A stretch of 64,000 bases of DNA, taken from the NCBI GenBank assembly GCA_948567375.1, contig OX419759.1, forward strand, positions 38,107,493-38,171,492. The letters run 5' to 3'. The notes under the pieces were generated by a model. The model saw nothing but the letters and a program-made list of their open reading frames with translations. It was not told the DNA's origin and did not search any database. This stretch comes from Lunularia cruciata. Its lineage: Eukaryota > Streptophyta > Marchantiopsida > Lunulariales > Lunulariaceae. The position numbers were made by a program, and so were the translations under genes. This document shows, piece by piece, positions 47,736 to 56,249 of this stretch; position 1 is the stretch's first letter, and each line of letters begins with the position of its first letter.

Positions 47736-48162
47736 GAGATTTTGAGCCGCCTATTGGGAGCTTGATTAGTTCTAATGGGATTGAAGGCTCGACCTATGCA
47801 AGTTTGCTTCACTTGCAAGGTATGATATCAAATCGGGGTTGTAGGATTTTAGTTGATTTTGGAAGTACAAAGAATTGCATGTCTATGCAAGTAGCAAAGG
47901 AATTGGGTATTCCTATCAAGCTAGTGATTGGAAGTAGTTTGATGATGGCGGATGGTAGAAAGGGTTCTGCATTCCGCACCTTGCATCATGTTACCTTCAA
48001 GATTGAGAAGGAGTATTTAGAGTGAATGAGGTTAGTAGTGGCACCTCTACCCTATGATATCATTCTAGGTCTACCTTAGCTTGAACGTCATCAGGTTCAA
48101 TTTGATTGGACCCGATGCCAAATTCAAGTACAACACCAAGGTAGGAATTTCCGATTAGGTTG

Positions 48163-48167
48163 TCTTG
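48163..48167. repeat. A4 target-site duplication, left copy
   Basis: TCTTG, repeated at 53646-53650 on the other side. The site lies inside the A2 protease region. Confidence 0.95.
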
Positions 48168-48590
48168 TGTAAAAGACCGAAACCGAGGAGAGAAATAGGA
48201 GAATGGAAACTCACATTGGGACACTTGAATGAGGGAAAACTCCGAATGCCTAGCATGAGCTTTGGCCTTGGTATTTATAGGTAGCATACAAGACCTTTGA
48301 AGCTTCTCAAGAAGCTTCCTTGAGCCGCTTTCTTGGAGTGCAAGTCAAGTTAACTAGGAAGCTTCTCAAGAAGCTTCCTTCTAGAAGCCGCCTACTTGGC
48401 GTGCAAGCTAAGCTAGTTAGAAGCTTCTAGAAGATTCCTTCTAGAAGCTACCTGCTTAGGGCACAAGTTAACTAGTTGGGAAGCTTCCTAAGAAGCTTCT
48501 TAGATGCTTCTAGAATATTCTAGGCTATTTTGGCTTATTCTCTACTTCGTAAGCCCAACTAACGTCGTCACTAAACTCCATATTGTTACA
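48168..48590 (-). repeat. A4 3' LTR
   Basis: 423 bp, TGTAAAAGACC...ATTGTTACA on plus. Four-unit heat-shock element at 48420-48437. The pol frame runs into it and stops near 48525. Confidence 0.95.
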
Positions 48591-50561
48591 TATTCCCCCG
48601 CCGCTAGTTGGTGACGTCCTCGTCGCCAGTGAAGCTTCAAATTCCTTGATGGCCATCTGTGCATTCTGGAGGTGAGAAAGAGGTTCCCATGTGGCATCAT
48701 GAAGGGGATACCCTTTCCAAAGGACCTTGTACTCCATGTGTTGGCGACGGCCTCGTTGAATATGGCGACGCGCAAGGATACGATCAACTTTGTACTCCTC
48801 ATGATCATTGATAGGGATAGGAAGAGGGGGAGGTTGGACTCAAGAGGAAAAGGAAGAAGGGTTAGGAACAAAGGGTTTCAACTTGGAAACATGAAAGACA
48901 GGATGGATACGCATGTGACAAGGTAAGGCAAGATGATAAGCAACAGGAGAGATAATATGGGTGATATCAAAGGGTCCTATCCAATTAGGAGCAAGTTTAC
49001 GAACTTGGGTATCAAGTGGGAGAGGGAGGTTACTAGAGGATAGCATGAATTTATCACCAACTTCAAAGGTGAGATCATGATGATGATGGTCTGCATATTG
49101 TTTTTGGCGATTCTGAGCAACAAGGAGGTGAGACTTGGCTTGTTGGAGAGAGCGGGATATAGTGGTCAAGAATGTAGAAGTATGAGGAACATGAGAGGGA
49201 GGGGGAGCAAGAAGAGAATCTGGAACAAGCGGATCTTGGCCAAAATTGAGAAAGAAGGGAGAAAATCCAGTGCTTGCCTGTTTGGAGTTGTTGTAGGCAA
49301 ATTCTACAGCTGCAAGACATTCATCCTAGTTGGTATGGTGGACATTGACAAAGGCCCGCAACATATCCTCCAATGTACGATTGGCGCGTTCAGTTTGTCC
49401 ATCAGTTTGAGGATGATAGGCCGTGGACAAAGCAAGCTTGGTGCCGAGTATCTGAAAGAGTGCTTGCCAAAACTTCCCGGTAAAGCGAGGATCACGGTTG
49501 GAGATGAGTACGCGTGGCATGCCATGATGCTTGAAGACATTGTCAAAGTAGATTTGTGCTAAGGTTGGAGCATCCACGGTATCACAGGTTGGTGCCAAGT
49601 GGATTTGCTTACTAAGCTTATCCACAAATACCACGATGGCGGTGTGTCCTTGTTTTGTCTTTGGCAAGGATGTGATGAGATCCAAGCTCACATGCTCCCA
49701 ACGAGCAGATGGAATGGCGAGTGGTTGAAGGAGTCCACTCGGCTTCTGGTTGCTGGCCTTGTTCCGTTGGCAACTCTCACATGATCGGACAAAGTCTCGA
49801 ACATCTCGTGTCATGTTGGGCCACCACCATTGGCGTTGGAGGGTGCCCAAGGTCTTGTCCACTCCCATGTGACCAGCTATTGGTAAATCATGGGCTTCTT
49901 GAAGGCGCACAAGTCAAAGATCACCTTTGGCTGGAACATAGATCTGGTCTGCATGGAATAAAAGGCCTTCCTTGAAGGAGAAGGTGTTGTACTCCTTGTC
50001 GCATGCTGTTAGACGACCGTGTACCATTTGGAAGAAGGGATCTTGTCGTAGAGCTGATTGAAACTCATTGTGGACCTTAGGGTCAATGGACACCGTTGTA
50101 ATTGCCGCCGTGATGAAAGGAAGATCCTTCAAATCAGGTCGTTGTGATAGAGCATCGGGAATGACATGGAACCGACCTGGTTTGTACTCAAGTTTGATGT
50201 CAAACAATTAGAGTTGCTCTTCCCATCGATGATGCCGGCTCTTCATGTGCTCCAAGTGTAAGGTCTGCAACAATGGCTTGTGATCAGTTTGCATGATCAC
50301 TTGTTTCCCCAAGAGATAATGCCTCCATACCTTGGTGGCATATACCATTGCAAGGTGTTCCCGATCTCGAGCAGAGTAATTTCTTTCCGCTGTATTTAGT
50401 CGGCGAGACACAAAGGCAATTGGATGTAGTCCATCTGGAAATTCTTGTTGCAACAAAGCTCCAATTGCAAAGTTAGAAGCATCAAAATCAACCACACAAG
50501 GTAGTTGAGGATCATATGGTTGAAGAATAGGTCTTGAAGACACCATATGCTTTAACTTCTA
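48525..50561 (-). pseudogene. pol: A4 pol 3' half: RNase H, integrase, chromodomain (broken)
   Basis: RNase H spans 50546-50208 (VDFDASNFAIGALLQQ; ARDREHLAMVYA). The integrase HHCC domain is at about 49900-49750 (HDLPIAGHMG...CESCQRNK). The core has Asp in HVSLDLITSLPKT, Asp in LISNRDPRFTGKFW and Glu in ERANRTLEDM (49700-49340). The C-terminal domain spans 49169-48840, and the chromodomain about 48770-48590 (YKVLWKGYPLHDATWEPL). Stops lie at 50559 (CAG to TAG), about 50205 (CAA to TAA), about 49911 (CGA to TGA), about 49326 (TGG to TAG) and about 48840 (CGA to TGA). Confidence 0.88.
48591..48604 (-). other. A4 polypurine tract
   Basis: GCGGCGGGGGAATA on the minus strand directly before the 3' LTR. 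It primes plus-strand DNA synthesis, and is also translated as part of the Pol C-terminus. Confidence 0.85.
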
Positions 50562-52190
50562 GAATGCTTCTTCATGCTTGGTGGTCCACCGGAAGCTCGA
50601 GTTCTTTCCCAAGAGGTCAGTCAATGGTGCAGCCACGTGAGCATAATAGTGGATGAACCGTCGGTAAAAACTGGCCAGTCCATTGAATGCTCGTACTTCT
50701 GTAGCATCCTTCGGGGTAGGCCAATCAGTAATGGCCTTGATCTTCTCTTCTTCCATCTTGATCCCCTCTGATGAGATCTTATGACCCAAGAAGATAACCT
50801 CCTTCTGCCAAAAAGCACACTTTGACTTCTTGCAGTAAAATTTCCACTGTCGTAGTCGTCTTAGGACTTCTCGCACATGATTCACATGTTCTGCCTCTGT
50901 CCTGCTATAGATTAAGATATCATCTAAGAACACCACCACGGACCGATCCAATAGTCCCTCCAACACTTGATGCATCTGATCCATGAAGACTGCTGGAGCA
51001 TTAGTGAGTCCGAAAGGTAGAACTCTCCACTCAAAATGTCCATACCTTGTGCAAAAAGCAGTCTTTTGCACGTCCTCTCCTTCAATAGGAATTTGCCAAT
51101 AGCCGCTATGAAGATCCAGCTTGGAAAAGTAGCGTGCTCCACTTAGTTGATCAAGCAGGTCATCGATCCGAGGCAAGGGATATGCATTCTTCACGGTTTG
51201 CTTATTGAGCCCACGGTAATCAATACAGAAACAAAGTCCTCCATCCTTCTTTGGAACAAATAGTACCGGTGCTCTCCACGGAGAGGTACTATGTCGTATG
51301 AAATCCTTCTCCAACAACTCTGTAAGTGTTGTTCGCAACTCCTCCAACTCCTTTGGTGAGAGCTGATAGATTGGTCTACTCACTGGAGTACTCCCTGGCA
51401 ATAACTCGATCTTGAAAGGCATACCTCGATCGGAGGGTAATCCCTTTGGCAGATCATCCGGAAACACATCTGCAAACTCTTGAACTATCCGATCAACCAT
51501 TGCTTGATGCGGCACTTGGCCCTCCTCAGATTGTTCTTGTGCAATCGGCTTGATCCACACCGCGAATACAGACTTATCATCCTCCAAAGCTTGCTCTATG
51601 GCTGCTTCATTCACAAACTTCCCTTCTAGGGACTCATCTCTCTTCCAAGCTTGCTCCATGGTTGCCTTCCTGGCAAACTTCCCATCTTGGGACTCATCTC
51701 CCTTCCAGATTCGCTCTATGGCTACCTTCTCGACAAACTTCCCATCTTGGGACTGACTATTCTTAGGTGTCTTACTCAGAGGTGCCAGACAACCTAATCG
51801 GAAATTCCTACCTTGGTGTTGTACTTGAATTTGGTGTTGGGTCCAATCAAATTGAACCTTATGACATTCAAGCCAAGGTAGACCTAGAATGATATCATAG
51901 TGTAGAGGTGCCACTACAAACCTCATACACTCCAAATACTCCTTCCCAATCTTGAAGGTAATGGGATGCAAGGTGCGGAATGCAGAACCCTTTCTACCAT
52001 CCGCCATCATCAAACTACTTCCAATCACTGGCTTGATAGGAATACCCAATTCCTTTGCTACTTGCATAGACATGCAATTCTCCGAACTTCCAGAATCAAC
52101 CAAAATTCTACAACCCCGATTAGATATCATACCTTGCAAGTGAAGCAAACTTGCATAGGTTGAGCCTTCAATCCCATTGGAACTAATCAA
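50559..52190 (-). pseudogene. pol: A4 protease and reverse transcriptase, 543 open codons
   Basis: The best-kept Pol piece in the window. Protease active site VDSGSS at residues 31-36. Three tandem 20-residue repeats at about 147-206 (S-x-x-G-K-F pattern) form the linker to RT. RT has [14 protein letters not shown] (Asp359), [16 protein letters not shown] (391-406) and FLDDILIYS (Asp423, Asp424). The connection domain contains [27 protein letters not shown]. The true frame enters from gag by -1 frameshift, so there is no real start codon. It ends at a TAG that replaced a CAG after EEAF. Confidence 0.9.
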
Positions 52191-52193
52191 GCT

Positions 52194-52238
52194 CCCAATA
52201 GGTGGCTCAAAATCTCCTACTGGGATTCCTCGTTTCCC
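52194..52238 (-). promoter_or_regulatory. gag-pol -1 ribosomal frameshift signal (A4)
   Basis: Minus strand. The heptamer G-GGA-AAC lies in the gag reading phase at 52238-52232, followed by a 7-nt spacer and then a 9-bp stem. The stem is CCCAGTAGG at 52224-52216 pairing with CCTATTGGG at 52202-52194, with one G-U, around a 13-nt loop. The gag TAG (52219-52217) lies inside the first arm. Shifting back one base joins gag to the frame that becomes protease. In A2 the stem has a different wobble pair but is also complete. Confidence 0.85.
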
Positions 52239-52951
52239 GGATCATTCCGCTCCACAACCTCCACTTGGGCAACTTGTCGAGGTCGTCCATTCTTGAGTGG
52301 ACATTCAGCAATGCGATGCCCCAACTGGCGACAATAAAACAACCTCCATTTTGTCGTAATCTTTCTCTATCTACTGTGCCAAGTGGTCTTTGCTGGATAG
52401 CATCAATCTCCATTGGTACCGGTTCTTCCACTCGTGGTACGGGTAGGTTTTGTGTAGGTCAAGGTCGAGACCAAGTTGTTGCAACTAAGGAATCAAAACG
52501 TTCAGCCAATCTGCCTCAACTCCGCCAATTTATCTCATGCAGCTCGGGTGGCATTTATAGTCTGAAATTGACCAAGTATTGCATCCTTGAATTCTGCCCA
52601 TGTCAAAATCGGTGTAACAATTTGTCGTTCAGCTCTTTCTACTCGGAATTGCCACCAAAGTTTTGCCACGCCATCCAACTGGCTAGAAGCCAAGAGAATT
52701 TGTTTCCGCTCGTCTTGAAGATTGGTGGCTTCAAAGTAACGTTCACAGTCAAACACAAAATTCTCCACTATGCCTGGAAGATTCTTGCCTTCAAACACCT
52801 TGGGTTTTGGAAATCGAATGCGATCTTCTCCATCTCGAACTGGCGCTCTGTCTATCTGTACTCGTTGTTGCTGGTCTCGTTCATCCAACAATCGAGTAAG
52901 ATGCTCGATTTGTTGTTGCATTGCAAGGATAACATCCGGTATTGCCGCCAT
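52217..52951 (-). pseudogene. gag: A4 gag (internal deletion and stop)
   Basis: Starts MAAIPDVILAMQQQIEHL at 52951. The capsid part includes FDCERYFEATNLQDERKQ and LASSQLDGVAKLWW. TGG changed to TGA at 52535-52537 after NATRAA. About 160 bp present in A3 is missing near 52512 (between RQI and the AERFDSL block). The knuckle region near 52310-52360 has a one-base loss. The end [12 protein letters not shown] at 52217 and the frameshift site are intact. Confidence 0.85.
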
Positions 52952-52984
52952 CGCTACTACTCTATTCCACTACTCTCAATTTAT

Positions 52985-53200
52985 CTAGTTGATTAACACA
53001 TAGATACAACACGTCCACCGTTCTCCATAAGTTACAACTGGAAGTATCAAGGGTTCCTCTGACACGGTGATCATATGTAGAAAATCCTGCCCAAAGCGTG
53101 AGGTGATGAATTGTGTGAAACGATGCTTTGGTAATATCTGGACATGAAAGTCCCAATGGTTTGGCGGAAGTGGATTTGGTGGTCCATAAATTCCATCCAT
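52985..53200 (-). CDS. Conserved 71-codon ORF between primer site and gag (A4)
   Basis: ATG is 9 nt after the primer site. Ends RWTCCIYVLIN and stop, 33 nt before the gag ATG. It differs from the A2 version at scattered residues (for example HVQILPKHRF against CIQILSKHHF) with no stop. Function unknown. Confidence 0.6.
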   Translation of the reverse strand: MDGIYGPPNPLPPNHWDFHVQILPKHRFTQFITSRFGQDFLHMITVSEEPLILPVVTYGERWTCCIYVLIN

Positions 53201-53209
53201 CCCATTCCT

Positions 53210-53221
53210 GCTCTGATACCA
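53210..53221 (-). other. A4 primer binding site
   Basis: TGGTATCAGAGC on the minus strand, one base after the 5' LTR. Complementary to initiator tRNA-Met. Confidence 0.95.
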
Positions 53222-53222
53222 A

Positions 53223-53645
53223 TGTAAAAGACCGAAACCGAGGAGAGAAATAGGAGAATGGAAACTCACATTGGGACACTTGAATGAGGGAAAACTCCGA
53301 ATGCCTAGCATGAGCTTTGGCCTTGGTATTTATAGGTAGCATACAAGACCTTTGAAGCTTCTCAAGAAGCTTCCTTGAGCCGCTTTCTTGGAGTGCAAGT
53401 CAAGTTAACTAGGAAGCTTCTCAAGAAGCTTCCTTCTAGAAGCCGCCTACTTGGCGTGCAAGCTAAGCTAGTTAGAAGCTTCTAGAAGATTCCTTCTAGA
53501 AGCTACCTGCTTAGGGCACAAGTTAACTAGTTGGGAAGCTTCCTAAGAAGCTTCTTAGATGCTTCTAGAATATTCTAGGCTATTTTGGCTTATTCTCTAC
53601 TTCGTAAGCCCAACTAACGTCGTCACTAAACTCCATATTGTTACA
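53223..53645 (-). repeat. A4 5' LTR
   Basis: 423 bp, identical by eye to the 3' LTR. Contains the promoter elements listed next. Confidence 0.95.
53327..53492 (-). promoter_or_regulatory. A4 LTR promoter: heat-shock elements and TATA box
   Basis: On the transcribed strand a perfect GAA-nn-TTC-nn-GAA-nn-TTC array (53475-53492) with a further TTCnnGAA next to it lies about 140 bp upstream of TATAAATA (53334-53327). More GAAGCTTC pairs are spread between. This is the layout of a plant heat-shock-factor-driven promoter. Confidence 0.75.
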
Positions 53646-53650
53646 TCTTG
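53646..53650. repeat. A4 target-site duplication, right copy
   Basis: TCTTG, after which the A2 pol sequence resumes (caccTctgagtaag). Confidence 0.95.
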
Positions 53651-55822
53651 CACCTCTGAGTAAGACACCTAAGAATGGTCAATCCCAAGATGGGAAGTTT
53701 GTCGAGAAGGTAGCCATAGAGAAAACCTTGAAGGAAGTGGAGTCACAAGATGGGAAGTTTGCCAAGAAGGCAACCATGGAGCAAGCTTGGAAGAGAGATG
53801 AGTCCCTAGAAGGGAAATTTGTTAGTAAAGCAACCATAGAGCAAGCTTTGGAGGAAGATAAGTCTGCATTCGCAATGTGGATCAAGCCGATTGCACAAGA
53901 ACAATCTATGGAGGACTGAGAGCCTCATCAAGCAATGGTTGATCAGATAGTTAAGGAGTTTGCGGATGTGTTTCCGGATGATCTGCCAAAGGGATTACCC
54001 TCCATTTGAGGTATGCCTTTCAAGATTGAGTTATTGCGAGGGGGTACTCCAGTGAGTAGACCAATCTATTGGCTCTCACCAAAGGAGTTGGAGGAGTTGC
54101 AAATAACATTTACAGAGTTGTTGGAGAAGGACTTCATACAACATAGTACCTCTCCTTGGGGAGCACCGCTACTATTTGTTCCAAAGAAGGATGGAAAACT
54201 TTGTTTTTGTATTGATTATTGTGGGCTCAATAAGCAAACCGTGAAGAATGCATATCCCTTACCTTGGATCGATGACTTGCTTGATTAACTAAGTGGAGCA
54301 CGCTACTTTTCCAAGTTGGATCTTCGTAGTGGCTATTGGCAAATTCCCATTGAGAGAGAGGATGTGCAAAAGACTGCCTTTTGTACAAGGTATGGGCATT
54401 TTTTAGTGGAAAGTTCTACCTTTCGGGCTCACTAATGCTCTAGCAGTCTTCATGGATCAGATGCATCGGGTGTTGGATGGACTATTGGATCAGTCCGTGG
54501 TGATGTTCTTGGATGATATCTTAATTTATAGTAAGACAGAGGAAGAACACGTGAATCATGTGCAAGAAGTCCTAAGACAACTACAACAATGGAAATTTTA
54601 TTGCAAGAAGTCAAAGTGTGCCTTTTGGCAGAATGAGGTTACCTTCTTGGGTCATAAGATCTCCTCAAAGGGGATCAAGATGAAAAAAGAGAAGATCAAG
54701 GCCATTACTGATTGGCCTACCTAGAAGGATGCTACAAAAGTACGGGCATTCAATGGATTGGCCAGTTTTTACGGATGGTTCATCCATTATTATGCTCATG
54801 TGGCTGCACCATTGACTGACCTCTTGGGAAAGAAGTTGAGCTTCCAATGGACCACCAAGCATGAAGAAAGATTCCAGAAGTTAAAGCATATGGTGTCTTT
54901 AAGACCCATTTTTCAACCATATGATCCTCAACTACCCTGTGTGGTTGATTTTGATACGTCTAACTTTGCAATTGAAGCAGTGTTGCAACAAGAATTTCCA
55001 GATGGACTCCATCCCATTGCCTTTGTGTCTCACCAACTCAATACGGCTGAACAAAACTACTCTACTTGAGATTGAGAACAACTTGCAATGGTATATGTCA
55101 CCAAGGTATGGAGGCATTACCTCTTGGGGAAACAAGTGATCATGCAAATTGATCACAAACCATTGTTGTAGACCTTACACTTGGAACACATGAAGAGTCA
55201 ACATCATCGATGGGAGGAACAACTCCAACTGTATGACATCAAATTTGATTACAAACTAGGTTGGTTCCATGTCATCCTTGATGCTTTATCACGATGACCT
55301 GATTTGAAGTCTCTACCTCTCATCATAACGGCAATTTCAACGGTGTCAGTTGACTCCAAGGTCCAAAATAAGTTTCAGTCAGCTCTACACCAAGATCCCT
55401 TCTTCCAAATGGTACATGGTTGCCTTACGGCATGCGATAAGGAGTACAACACCTTCTCCATCAAGGAGGGCCTTTTATTCCATGAGGACCGGATCTATGT
55501 TCCAACTAAAGGTGATCTTTGACTTGTGCACCTTCAAGAAGCCCATGATTTACTCATCACGGGTCACATGGGTGTGGACAAGACCTTGAGTTCCCTCCAA
55601 CGTCAATGGTGGTGGCCCAATATGACACAAGATGTTCGAGAATTTATCCAATCATGTGAGAGCTACCAACGTAACAAGGCCAGTAACCAGAAGCCGAGTG
55701 GACTCCTTCAACCACTCACTGTTCCATCCGCTTGTTGGGAGCATATGATCTTGGATCTCATCACATCCTTGCCAAAGACAAAACAAGGACACACCACAAT
55801 TGTGGTGTTTGTGGATGAGCTT

Positions 55823-56248
55823 TGTAAAAGACCAAATCCAAGGAGAGAAATAGGAGAATGGAAACTCACATTGGGACACTTGAATGAGGTAAAACTATGA
55901 ATGCCTAGCATGAGCTTTGGTTTTGGTATTTATAGGTAGCATACAAGGCCCTTGAGAAGCTTCTCAAGAAGCTTCCTCAAGCTGCTTTCTTAGAGTGCAA
56001 GCCAAGTTAACTAGGAAGCTTCTCAAGAAGCTTCCTTCTAGGAGCCGCCTACTTGGCGTGCAAGTTAAGCTAGTTGGAAGCTTCTAGAAGCTTCCTTCTA
56101 GAAGCTACTTACTTGAGGTGCAAGCTAAGCTAGTTGGGAAGCTTCCCAAGAAGCTTCCTAGATACTTCCGGAATATTCTAGGCTACTTTGTCTTATGTGC
56201 TACTTTGTAAGCCCAACTAACTTCGTTGCTAAACTCCATATTGTTACA
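55823..56248 (-). repeat. A3 3' LTR
   Basis: 426 bp. Perfect four-unit heat-shock element at 56077-56094. Preceded on the minus strand by a GCGGTGGGGGAATA polypurine tract at 56249-56262. Confidence 0.94.
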
Positions 56249-56249
56249 T

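Larger units (their letters stand above)
48168..53645 (-). mobile_element. Family A chromovirus copy A4, youngest, full length 5,478 bp
   Basis: Flanked by perfect 5-bp duplications (TCTTG). Its two 423-bp LTRs show no difference that I can find by eye. Primer site, polypurine tract, gag, protease, RT, RNase H, integrase and chromodomain are all present on the minus strand. Yet gag has a deletion of about 160 bp and at least six premature stops break gag and pol. Because the LTRs are unmutated, the coding damage must be older than the insertion. The copy was therefore probably moved by proteins from another element. Confidence 0.95.

Noticed and set aside
48290-48520. Regularly spaced GAAGCTTC palindromes resembling a CRISPR array or satellite
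   Set aside because: They lie inside LTRs of a plant retrotransposon, spacing is irregular and there are no unique spacers. They read as heat-shock elements.
50574-50771. Plus-strand ORFs over the A4, A3 and A1 pol regions
   Set aside because: They are antisense shadows of pol. Their translations match nothing while the minus strand gives clear RT, RNase H and integrase motifs.
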